From contig JAPNXP010000010.1 of NCBI GenBank assembly GCA_028753945.1, positions 189,042 to 253,041 on the forward strand: a stretch of DNA of 64,000 nucleotides, read 5' to 3'. The DNA comes from Hexactinellida sp. DTS-2022 (Eukaryota > Porifera > Hexactinellida). Below the pieces are notes generated by a model, which worked only from the letters and a program-made list of their open reading frames with translations, was not told where the DNA came from and did no database searches. The position numbers and the translations under genes are program-made. This document shows positions 1 to 11,939 of this stretch, in pieces; the stretch's first letter is position 1; every line of letters starts with the position of its first letter.

Positions 1-1881
<1,881 letters not shown>

Positions 1882-2078
1882 AAGACAAGCACTCGAGAGG
1901 GTGTTTATATTTACTCCGTCTTCTTAGTTTTAGTTTAGTACATGAATGAAACTATTTTTAGAACGTAAGTCTATCTTATGCATTACTATCACTTAATTAT
2001 TATTATATTAAATTCACTTCTAATTATTATGTACTTTTAAAGTGATAGCAATTGGTACAGGAATCTGAATTGGTATAA

Positions 2079-3980
2079 TTAGTCAGAGACTTTCCACCAG
2101 TCTAGCACTCGCATAAATTCCTCCTCGCTAAATGCGAGCATCTTAGCAGCTTCTATGTGCATTTTCTGTCTCTTTAGATTGTCGATGAGTTTCATTTGTT
2201 TCTTGAACCCGGTCAGTAGCTCCTCTCTCTGCTTGAACAGAATCCTGTTCTCGGTTTGCAGTTCTTCCAGTCTCTTGCTGCTGGACTGCTGTGTGTCCTT
2301 AGTGTCGCTCTTCAGGTGTTGGATTGCAGACTTGTGTTTCTCTATTTCTTCCAGAGCTCTGTTCAGTCTAACTTCCACAGCAGACTGAGTGCTGTCCGTC
2401 TTCTTCTGGGTTCGAACTTGCGAGTCCACATCTCTCTTCAGTCCGGCTATCTATACAAAGCTATTTGTTATACAATTCGTTTGGAACAGTGGTTCGCAAC
2501 CTGGGTCCACAAGTTCTACAAATTAGTATTACTGTCAATGGGAGGGGTCCACAGAATTACTATAAGGGGTCCACGGTTGGAAAGGGTTGGGAATCGCTGG
2601 TTTAAACACTAGTCTCACCTCCAGCTTGCTATTGTCCAGTTCATTCGTGACGAGGTCTAGCTTCTTTTGTTGCTTATCTGTCTGTGCCCTGAGGCTGGTC
2701 ACCTGTTTATCCAGCAGCTGGCTTTGCTCCTGCTTAGAGAGAAGCTCTTTCTTGCACTCCTGCAGCTCTGCGTCTTTCTGCGCTATCTCCTCCGAGCCCC
2801 GATCCAGCTCCTCCTTAAGCACATTCAGTTTCGCCTTCAGAAACCTCTGCAGCGCCTCCGCCCCCACTTCATCCGGCGGCTCGATATCTCGTATCGGGTC
2901 ACTCGCTCTCGCACCAGCTGACCTCCTGGGAACAGGGGCTGGGGCAGTGGCGGGACGGGCCAGGATATCTCGAGACTCCTCTGCTCTACTCGCTGCTAAC
3001 TCACTCTGTTGAGGAGCTGATGACTTGACAGGGTCGGTTGGTTGGTTGTCGGGTGTAGGGTGATCTGGGTTGCCATTTATTTGCGTTACTCTTTCTTCAA
3101 TTCTACGAATCACACCTGCGAAGTCAGTTCCAGACATTATTTCTTCTCGCAACGCATCTAGCGACTCATCGGAATCTGTTCGAACTCCTGCTGTATTGGA
3201 AAGTGCTATAGGTATAGGTTGGTTGGGAGGTTTGTCTACTATGGACCTTGTGCGTACACTCTTGCTCACTTGAGGCGGTTTCCTGTCTAACTTTTGAGAC
3301 TTATTTCGCTGTTTAGATAAGAGAGCTTCTGCCTTTTTGGCGATGCTCATGTTCTTCTTGTCCAGCTCCTCATCCATTCGCCTATACTCCTTCTCTCGAG
3401 CCATAAAGGTGTCGAGATCGGTGGGATCAAGCCCTGTCTCTTCTTTCTGTTCAGAATGTAGCTCTAGTTTGGGATTTAGCTTCATCAGGAGAGCTCTACA
3501 GTCCTCCATCATTCCGGAGTTCTGTCTGTTTAGCTCCTCATTCAGCTGCATATACTCGCTTCCTTTCTCTTGCAAACCTCCTAGCACATCCACTGCATCT
3601 GTCGGGTTGTGTGTGTCTAGTAACTTAGCAAAGTTTTGGATCGATTCCTCTCCCGCACCAGATTGCGGGATGAGACGGTTAAATGTTTCATACATTTCCT
3701 CGGTTGAAGCCGGCTTGGCTGGGGCTGAAAAGTTAACCATTTTCTTCAAGAAATCTTCAATTGACGAAGGGTTAGACGGATCAATCATGGCTTCATATTG
3801 CTCGGATATTTCGGGGAATTCCTTATTCAGTTCTTCATTCAGTCTCTTGTACTCCTCCTCTTCAGCTTTAAGCGGGTCCGGGGGCTTGTTCTGTTTGGGT
3901 GCGCTGGTATTAGGACGGGCAGGGTACGACTTGACGTCCGGCTTAGCTCGACCCTGACTTGAAATGGGACGGCGGGACAT
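2079..3980 (-). CDS. TEX9: TEX9-like coiled-coil protein with repeated N-terminal motif
   Basis: Exons 3980..2619 (454 codons) and 2450..2079 give a 577-residue protein; the junction is in phase 0. The C-terminal coiled coil, with VEVRLNRALEE, GFKKQMKLID and LKRQKMHIEAAKML followed by FSEEEFM, is diagnostic of TEX9, a testis/cilium-associated coiled-coil protein of unclear biochemical role. Human TEX9 is about 390 residues; here the N-terminal half is longer. It contains three spaced copies of an EYxxLNEEL-type motif at about residues 40-66, 138-166 and 195-221, where I recall one in the human protein. The single intron holds a hAT-like MITE. The 110-bp gap to the CaMKII stop is very tight. 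Confidence 0.88.
2487..2599. mobile_element. hAT-like MITE in TEX9 intron
   Basis: It begins CAGTGGTTCGCAACC and ends with the complement of CAGCGATTCCCAACCC, typical of hAT/Charlie termini. The flanks gtttggaa and gtttaaac could be a decayed 8-bp target duplication. No coding capacity. Confidence 0.7.
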
Positions 3981-4090
3981 CTCTATTTACGCTATTTAAA
4001 CTCAAAGATTTAACCTCTGCCATATGCCTCTGCTTTTAAATTAGTTCATAAACATTAAAAATAGTATAATTTAATAAGTCAGTATAAGTG

Positions 4091-5533
4091 CTATATCTCA
4101 GAAGAGTGGCAGTGCAGACAGACCCAATCGGCCCCAGATCTCTGCCATACCCGAGTCTCCTTGAAGCTCCTAACATTCGTGTGTACACCGCAACCATTGC
4201 TAGACTCCCCGATACACACACAGATGTACGCGATACAAACCGCCTCTGGGCTCAGTGTGTGGAACACTGGCTGTATAATTGAGTGTCTGTGAGATTGAGC
4301 TGAGCAGACAGTAGCTGCCAACGGCTTATCTCTCGCAGTAATTATACTCGGGTAGCCAGGTAGAAACTCTGTCGACTTATCACAGATAGCAGTGGTGTCA
4401 GTGTTGAGTAACTTCTGAGTTAAATCTAAGATCTGTTTTTCTATAGAAACAGTATCAATAGACAGCCTATCCATTGAAGCATGAGGTAGTATTCTGAGTG
4501 GGGATTTGGCTGGGCTGGCCGCTATTGAACTGAGAGGTCCTAAATCGACACTCCATCGGTTAATAGCCATTATGCTATGAACTGTGTTTTTAAGTTTCCG
4601 CTTAGCAGTGAATCTTTTGAGGGCCCCAATGGTTTCTGCTCTATTCTCGGTGCTAGCGATGCTATTCCTGTCCCTGACCCAAACGTGAGCCAGCAGACCC
4701 GAGGCAGGCGGCCTCTGGTCCGGGTCGAGCGACAGCATGGACCGAATCACGTCTCTCCCTTTGGGGGTCACGGAGTCCCATTCGGGGGAGTGGAACTCGT
4801 ACCTCCCGCTTGTAATGCTGGCGAACAACTCCCGTTGGTTCTCATGCGAGAAGGGCGGATACCCACACAGTAGAATGTACAGAATAACCCCACACGCCCA
4901 AATATCGATTCCCCTTCCATACTCCTCCCGATTAATTATTTCAGGGGAGAGATAGCTTAGAGTGCCTGCGAATCCAAACCAAGATTTAGTTTGTCCCTCC
5001 AGCTGTAACGCCAAGCCGAAGTCTACAAGCTTAATCCAAATCCCCTTTGATTGTGAGACAAGCAGCAAGTTCTCTGGTTTCAAATCTCTGTGTACAATCC
5101 CTTTGTGATGGCAGTGATCCACAGCCTCTAAGATCTGCTGAATGCAAATGCTGGCGTCTCTCTCTGTGTAGTAAGATCGCTGTGTTATTTCCTCAAACAG
5201 GTCACCGCCTGAGAGGTAGTCTATAACCAGAAATAATTGGTTTGTGTCTGTGTAAAAGTCGTGAATACGGACTATGTTTTTGTGGTCAAGTTGTTGCAAG
5301 ATATCGATTTCCTTCTTTAGGTACTTCCTGTCCTGTTCACTTGTTTGAGTTTTCTTAACGATTTTCATAGCAAAAGATTGTCTATTGCTCTTAAGCGTAC
5401 ATCGCTTAACAACACTGAATTTCCCCTGGCCGATTTCTTCATTAATATCATAACGGATGTAGAATTCTGATATATCTTTGTCTAAGAGAGTAGAGTTCAT
5501 TGCTAATGTTTCATTAGTAAAGACAGATGCCAA
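4091..5533 (-). CDS. CAMK2: Ca2+/calmodulin-dependent protein kinase II
   Basis: Intronless 480-residue Ser/Thr kinase. The kinase domain spans about 28-286: glycine loop GQGKFSVV, catalytic lysine K57 (FAMKIV), HRDLKPEN at 148-155 and DFG at 171-173. The regulatory segment has NRAET, whose Thr301 corresponds to the Thr286/287 autophosphorylation site, and RFTAKRKLKNTVHS, the calmodulin-binding autoinhibitory helix. A C-terminal association (hub) domain is recognisable from IEKQILDLTQKLL, VCIAYICV and KETRVWQR (about 363-476). The central part of the hub seems about 20 residues shorter than in vertebrates and poorly conserved. The linker is short (about 325-360). Role: Ca2+-dependent holoenzyme kinase. 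The start uses the first ATG; a second Met lies at residue 12. Confidence 0.93.
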   Translation of the reverse strand: MASVFTNETLAMNSTLLDKDISEFYIRYDINEEIGQGKFSVVKRCTLKSNRQSFAMKIVKKTQTSEQDRKYLKKEIDILQQLDHKNIVRIHDFYTDTNQLFLVIDYLSGGDLFEEITQRSYYTERDASICIQQILEAVDHCHHKGIVHRDLKPENLLLVSQSKGIWIKLVDFGLALQLEGQTKSWFGFAGTLSYLSPEIINREEYGRGIDIWACGVILYILLCGYPPFSHENQRELFASITSGRYEFHSPEWDSVTPKGRDVIRSMLSLDPDQRPPASGLLAHVWVRDRNSIASTENRAETIGALKRFTAKRKLKNTVHSIMAINRWSVDLGPLSSIAASPAKSPLRILPHASMDRLSIDTVSIEKQILDLTQKLLNTDTTAICDKSTEFLPGYPSIITARDKPLAATVCSAQSHRHSIIQPVFHTLSPEAVCIAYICVCIGESSNGCGVHTNVRSFKETRVWQRSGADWVCLHCHSSEI

Positions 5534-5667
5534 TTAATCAACTGGGCCTTACAAACCGTGTACAAATATAAATAAAGTAATAAAAATATAAATATAATAT
5601 ACGGGAAATAATATTACAAACGAGTTAGAATAAATAAAAAGGGCATATATTTCCTAATTGACTTTTC

Positions 5668-8600
5668 TCAAAGGCTCTCATCGAAGCTTGAGCTCATATT
5701 CCGACCTCTTAGTACCTGCTTCTTCAAATTGGCAATCATATCATACTGTTTGGATATTAAATCCTTTAGTTCATCAAAGTTCTTCTCATTGGAATCAAAT
5801 TTGCTAGCAATTTCGCTATCATCTCCTCTCCCCATTAAATCTAACTCTTCGTTGCAATTCGGGGACACCAGATCGATGACATGCTTCCATACAACAGAGA
5901 TTGCCCCCAGTCTGTGTCTACAGGGGTACTCTATTAGCACACGATTCTTCATATCTCGCTTCACCCACTCAGGAATCAGTCTATCCATATTCCCAAAGAA
6001 TATTATCCGATCTACCACTCGCTTCAAGAACGCACCCTCCCTCACATTAGCGATATCTCCTACGGCCAAACCGATCAGCAAATTGGTGAGAATAATCGTC
6101 ATAAGAAGCCCAGCGAATATCAGGAAGAAGTACACAGTCCCTTTGCTTGGGAGCTGCCCTTCAGTACTATCCGCGTATGCGAAATCGGTAACGAGTCCAA
6201 AGCCAGGCTCCCCTAGTAGCATCTGAAACACGGTTAATATCGACCTTTCTACATTTCTATGTTCTACTATTACTGGAGATAGTAGTATGTACAGTGCAAA
6301 TGCGAAAGAACAAACTACCAACAACACAAGTGGAAGCATGAAAATCACGGTTTTTAACACAGCAATTAACATGCGGGTGTAGAGCGCGAAAATACCATAT
6401 TGTCCGATGTAAAACAAAAACGTAATCCAACCGAAAAACAATGCGAACGCCCCAGCCCCCCATATTGGACACGGCGTGTGTAACGGCAGAAACACGAGTG
6501 TAGTTAGATAGCAGAGCAACTCTGCCAGGGAGTGAATCGAGATTATGTAACTCAGCTTGTGTTTGGCTAAAAAGATGCCAGCAATCAACAGCCCTAAATA
6601 ACCCAAAGCCAACGCATCCAATACTCCTCTGTAAATATAGTAATTTCTGTTATCCAAATAGGTTGAATTACCAGATAAGTTAACGCTTGACCAGAAGGGA
6701 GCAGAACACGTGTACATCGGTCTGTATACAATCACGAACACGGAGAGTAATACGATATACACTAAGAAGAAACTCAGACTCGTAGCATAGAAACTGCTCC
6801 CATAACGGAACCACTTATCCTGCAGGAACTTGCTTACAAGCGGGTGGCCCAGTAAGTTCCTACGCACATACTTTCTCATCGTGTCTAGAATATACATCTG
6901 ATCTACTTTCTCGTACTCAAACAGAGTTTCAGTTGCTCGCAGCGTTGAGCTTATCGAGAAACTTATAGAGCTGGAGCCTTCATTCGTGCTGTTCACAGAG
7001 ACCCCGCTAGAGCCTAACGAAGGCGTCTTGGACATGACCGGGAGATTAGTCGGGGGGACCAAATACTTAAAGTTGTATTTAACCCAGTTCTCTTTCTTGA
7101 TGTCGTTGAAAGAAGAGTTTTCTATGGACTGGTCTAGCACCATTTTAGCTAGCGCGGGCATGCGGATAACCAGTGCCGCGAATGGAGGCGGCTGCGAAGT
7201 GGCCAGTACATCCAAGGCTTCTTGCCAGCGTTTGTGTTTCAGAGTAGTAACAACGACATTAGAGTGGTCGTATACAATAGCGTCGTAGAAGAATGTAGTG
7301 CCTTCGTTGTTAAGCGTGATAGCCGCTTTGCTGTCCAGGAGGAAGTTAACTATTTGCGCGTGCCCCTGGCAGGCCGCTACGTGGAGCGGAGTGTTTCCCT
7401 CGTGATTGCATTTGTCCTTTGCGTGTGGGAACGATTCTAGCAACACCTGAAGTATTCGCAGGTAGCCGAACTTGGCAGCTGTCGCGAATGGCGTGTAGCC
7501 CACTGGACAGTTGTGGAGAATAGCTCCGTACTTAAGCAGGAGTTTTAGCACCTCAATGTTCCCGTTTAATGCAGCCAGATGTAACGGGGTGAGTCCTGAA
7601 TCGTCGTACTGATTCATTATGCTCTTGCCTACACGGAAAATGTCCTAATGTATTTACCTTAAATATTCTAGTTAATATATACCGAATTTATAAATGTATC
7701 GATTGTAATATTCTAGTTAATATATACCGAATTTGTAGTTGTCCTCAATCAAGAACTGAGCCATCTGGTAATGCCCCTTCTCTGCAGCAATATGCAAAAG
7801 ATAGTGTTTTTCTGGTGAATTAATCGCACTACATTTTGGTGAAAGAATGATTAGTTGTTTTAAGGCCTCGAGTTTGTTGTATCTAACGGCCACCTGGATA
7901 GGTTTCATATTCTCACTGTTTTGTATGCTGGCCAGCGTGCACACTTTCTCGTGTGACAGGATCTTCTCAATAACGTTAACGTTAGGCAGTCGCAGAGCCA
8001 GATGTAGGATGGTGTCTCCATTCCCATTCAGCGAGCTGTGAGGGAATACACATACGTTATATAGCATTGTAGACACACTATACTTGCATTAATACGAACA
8101 CGGAAAAGCGAAATTTCAGTTAAGGCTACAAATTTTAATTCCCCTAACTTATACAAATGAATGCAAGTGACTCCGGTTAATACAAATTCCAGAATTATAA
8201 AGACGGTCCCCTGGTGTTCGTATTAACGAGAGTCTACTGAGTTTGTATGCTTACAAGAAGTCGGCTCCGTAGTCGAGTAGTTTGGTAAAACAGCTCTCGG
8301 AATTCAGACGGACAGCTATGTGGAGCGGAGTGTCCTCACTCACTCCGATCTTAATGTTGGGATCAGCCCCAGCCCCCAATAGGATATCAGCTCCCTTTAA
8401 GTTTATAGCCACGATAGCTCGTGCCAGGCCGGTCTTACCCTCTTGATCCAAGGTGTCCAACTTGCTCCTATCCACTTCCCTATTGTACGGAATTTGTATC
8501 AATCAATAGCATTACTCACTATGATAGCTAAACTAATATACAGTGAACTCCCGTTATAACAAAGTGGGATATAACGAAATAACCGCTTATAACGAAATGG

Positions 8601-10379
8601 AGATTTTCCCCCAGAACACTAAACGAATATCCGGATATAACGAAGGATTTACAATCACTCCGTTATAACTATAGTTCCCTGTCTAATACTCACTCGACCA
8701 TAACCTCCATGCAGCTGGCCTCAGACATAGAGGCGGCTATGTGGAAGGGAGGCAGCAGCTGTCCCTGAGTGCAGAAGGGATCTGCTCCGTACTGGATCAG
8801 GAGTCTAATGACTTCTGTGTGTCCCCCGTCTACGGCGTTATGTAGGGGAGTGGAGTTCTCAGAGGAAATGAAGCCAAGGATGTCTTCGTTGGAGTATCCG
8901 TGCTCTAAAGAGCCTTTGAATATCAGCCTCAGTACCTACAGTGCGAGTATAATACAGTAGAACCTCGTTAGTCGAACACCAGGGGACCGTCAAAATGCGT
9001 TCGCCTTATCCGGAATTCGTATTAACCAATTTCATTTCTATTGAAAAGGCTTTGAAGGGGATTGAAATAATGTTCGTATTAACCTGAATTCATATTAACC
9101 TCGGTAGTACGAACACCAGGGGCCGTCATTGGCCCGTCAACAATATTATTTCTATTGAAAGGCTTTGAAGGGTACTGAAATAGTGTTCGTATTAGCCTGA
9201 ATTTATTATAACAATGTCGTACTAACGAGGTTATACTGCGCTGTGGTACCTTTGCAGACCCCGCTCTGGCGGCAGTGTGCGTGGGAGTGTTGTTGTCCGA
9301 ATCTCTGGCGCAGAGACGGAACTGCTGGTTCAGATTCCCACACAACTTCCTTTTAATCCCGTAATCAAATATCTCAGTGCACATCTCCAGGTTGTCGAAC
9401 TCTGCTGCATAGTGCAGTGGTGTCTTATCTATATCATATTATACGTATATTCTCTCTATAGCATATTATACGTATATTCTTTCTATAGCATATTATACAG
9501 TCACTAGTCACTCGGTATAAAGGTACATATAACTTACTCTTAGGCCCCGGAATAACAATGTCAATGTCATACCCCGCATTCAACATAGTTTTAAAATAGT
9601 CTACTCTATTGAGCACCACAGCTAAGTGCATGACTGACTCCGACTCGTTGTTAAGTTTCTTGTAGTCGGCCCCGTGGCCTAGCAGCGCCAGCATGCTCAT
9701 ACTCGCGTTGTGAATAGCAGACCAGTGTAGGGGGGTGTTGCCTAATTATACACAAGATGAATGGTAAGTTAACGAATGTAAGTGTATTCATACCATCGTC
9801 ATCGGTAGCTTGGATATTCGCTCCCAACTCCGCCAGGGTGTCAATAACCGCGCTCTGATCAAATTCAACCGCGAAATGAACCAAACTGGCACCCTGCAGC
9901 TGATCCCTTAAGCGCAGGAATTGCGGTCTCTCAGTTATAAATTCCTTTAAGCCATCGCAGTTGCCGGTCTTGATTAAAGAGTACAAGCTGTCTGCCTGGT
10001 TCCTAACAGCTGAGTCGAGATTTCCTAACAGCAGGTAGTTCTCGAACCCGGAATCGGCTACTATAGGAATATATTAACTCAACACTGCTACTAATAATTA
10101 CACTACAGTAAACTCTCGTTATAACGAAGTGCTTGGGACCTGTTAATCCCTTGTTATAAGCTGATAATAATTAATGCATTTAGTGCTCTGGGGGAAATTT
10201 GCTTTCGTTATATCCGACTTAGTTATAACGGGAATTTACTGTATGTAGTATAATATACCTGTTTTTCTACGGGAGAATCTAGAAAGTTTCTGCTTTAAGG
10301 TTTTACCACTGTCCGTTCTGTTCCTATACTCTCGGTACCTATTCATGTCTGCTGGGATGGATTGGCTATTCTTCTTCAT
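5668..10379 (-). CDS. TRPA1: TRPA1-type ankyrin-repeat cation channel
   Basis: Eight exons: 10379..10259, 10060..9794, 9741..9538, 9428..9250, 8935..8694, 8479..8255, 8035..7728 and 7628..5668. All junction phases agree, giving 1,168 residues (human about 1,119). A long N-terminal ankyrin array (TPLHxAA motifs in nearly every exon) is followed by six membrane segments, a pore with QMLLGEPGFG, and TNLLIGLAVGDIA after S6, then a coiled-coil tail. The linker motif YNFKYL is shared with human TRPA1. At the positions I align to human Cys621, Cys641 and Cys665 the residues are Pro, Ser and Pro, so classical electrophile sensing is doubtful. The last exon is almost 2 kb while the others are 120-310 bp. 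Introns 1, 4, 5 and 6 carry MITEs. Role: non-selective cation channel at the plasma membrane; its stimulus is unknown. Confidence 0.93.
8073..8239. mobile_element. Diverged pogo-like MITE in TRPA1 intron 6
   Basis: The right end GTTCGTATTAACGAGAGTCTACTG matches family A ends; the left end (tgcattaatacgaacacgg) is more decayed. The left boundary is approximate. Confidence 0.6.
8541..8681. mobile_element. Pogo-like MITE, family B, in TRPA1 intron 5
   Basis: It starts CAGTGAACTCCCGTTATAAC after a TA and ends in a decayed complement (GTTATAACTATAGTTCCCTG). Family B siblings are at 10106, 27482 and 61784. Confidence 0.75.
8955..9238. mobile_element. Family A MITE, double-length, in TRPA1 intron 4
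   Basis: It starts CAGTAGAACCTCGTTAGTCG after TA and ends TCGTACTAACGAGGTTATACTG. The body contains the family core (TTTCTATTGAAAAGGCTTTG) twice, so it is a tandem or nested pair of units. Confidence 0.75.
10106..10241. mobile_element. Family B MITE in TRPA1 intron 1
   Basis: It starts CAGTAAACTCTCGTTATAAC and ends GTTATAACGGGAATTTACTG. TA duplications are at 10104-10105 and 10242-10243. Confidence 0.85.
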
Positions 10380-10636
10380 GGCACAGCTAGCAACTATAGT
10401 ATAAATACATAGGCAAGCTTGTTACCCAATACCCTGCCTAGTGCCTAACGAGAACATGTGAGCTAATTAATAGCGTATCTATAATAAATATATATTACGA
10501 ATAAGGGAACAATTTTGTGAGTAAGTGATCGGGTATCTATAGATATATATACTGTAGGATTAGTTCTTTAAGCTGGGTGGACTTCGGCCTAGAAAGAGTG
10601 TTTAATTAATTGCGATAATAATAAACTAGATGAATA

Positions 10637-11707
10637 TTATTGCTTGATTTTTTCCGCAGATTTCGACAGCTTTTCAATATCTCGCGCTTTTGTATCGTTT
10701 GATTTCCAAGCAAGGACTTTAGTCTGAGGCGTGTGTTTAATGAAAGAAATACTTTTCTTCTTATCGACCGATTGAGGCGTCTCGACCTCCCTTAGCTGTT
10801 CTGGCTCTTCAATCTGCTCTACATACGAGCTGTTAACCTAATTATAAATAGAACCATACATAAGTATACCAACTCATTTCAATAATATTTCAAACCAGCT
10901 CTGGGAGAATTCTTAATTCGTGGATTTTCTGTGTGTAAAAGTGTTTCCAGAATCCAAGCACATTCATAGGCAATTGGATGTCCGCATACCAACCGATAGA
11001 CCGGCACTTTATGTGCCATATTGAGTTGTCAGACGCGAGGTAGTTCCAATACCAACATACCTATAGTGTTGCTATGTGTTATCTCTGTACAGAACCGGTT
11101 TTTCTAACTAACTATTTATTCTAAATGTGTAGGAAATTCCAATTTTGTTTTATTTCAATCGGTTTATTCCAACTATCGGATTTTTCTTACTTTATTCCAT
11201 GCAAAGAATTGGTTAGAAAAACCGGTTTCGACTGTATAATGATACCAATATACTAATTTAATTACCTGAGCAGCCCTGCAAAGGGATTTGGGGTCTAAAT
11301 ATGACAGAATCCTTATTGATAGGAATTTTAAGAGCGTTCGAGTGAAATCAACAGACTGTATAGGTGTTACATATTTTAATAGGAAATTAGTATAGTAGAG
11401 CTCTTCTTCATTACACAGTCCCAGGCTGTAAGTAATGAAGTCTCTCCTCTGAGCTTCTGACCAAGCCTTGAGCTACAACACAGCAGTTATAACAGCGGCT
11501 ACTACAGTATTGGTATGCATAGGCATAGTCCTTACCCAATGGGAGAGTAGCTTCATCCGTTCATTGAAAAGCTATAATTAAAATGTCTGTAATTTTATAG
11601 TAATTCTACCCTCGAAAACAGTGGATTACCTGTCTATTGGCCACTTGGTCATTTATAGGGGTCCAAGAACTTTTTGCTCTCTCAATAGATTTCGATCTTT
11701 GAAGCAT
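10637..11707 (-). CDS. FBXO16: F-box protein, FBXO16-like
   Basis: Exons 11707..11630, 11571..11536, 11472..11266, 11060..10896 and 10837..10637, all phase 0, encode 228 residues (human FBXO16 about 290). The N-terminal SSWTPINDQ followed by LLSHW and WSEAQRRDFI matches the conserved FBXO16 start. The F-box follows: LKFLSIRILSYLDPKSLCRAAQVCWYW. Downstream, WHIKCRSIGW and FWKHFYTQKIHEL also align. The C-terminal tail is basic and unconserved. F-box proteins recruit substrates to SCF ubiquitin ligases through SKP1; no substrate can be inferred. It lies 232 bp downstream of the glutaminase stop and 257 bp upstream of TRPA1, all the same strand. Every exon-intron junction lies between codons. Confidence 0.83.
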
Positions 11708-11939
11708 TATAAGTTGTTATGACTATGGATTAATAATTATATGAGGAGTTTGCTACAATCCAATGTATACCTGAAACTATAAGGTTGCTAAAACAAGTTT
11801 AATTAATTGGTAATCTTGACAGGATATCAGTGCAGAAAAATTGATTGATTAAATACGTGTTAAGGTAAGTTAGTTCATTAGTTAATTAAGTGGAAATGGT
11901 AAAATAGAGAATGTAATGCGATTAAAAAGTTGAGTCATT

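Noticed and set aside
8541-8681. MITE hairpins interpreted as tRNA or snRNA genes
   Set aside because: No cloverleaf, A/B box or Sm site was seen; the terminal inverted repeats and TA duplications explain the structure.
7728-10379. Treating the ankyrin frames between 7.7 and 10.4 kb as separate small ankyrin genes
   Set aside because: All splice in phase into the TRPA1 last exon, and the total length matches TRPA1.
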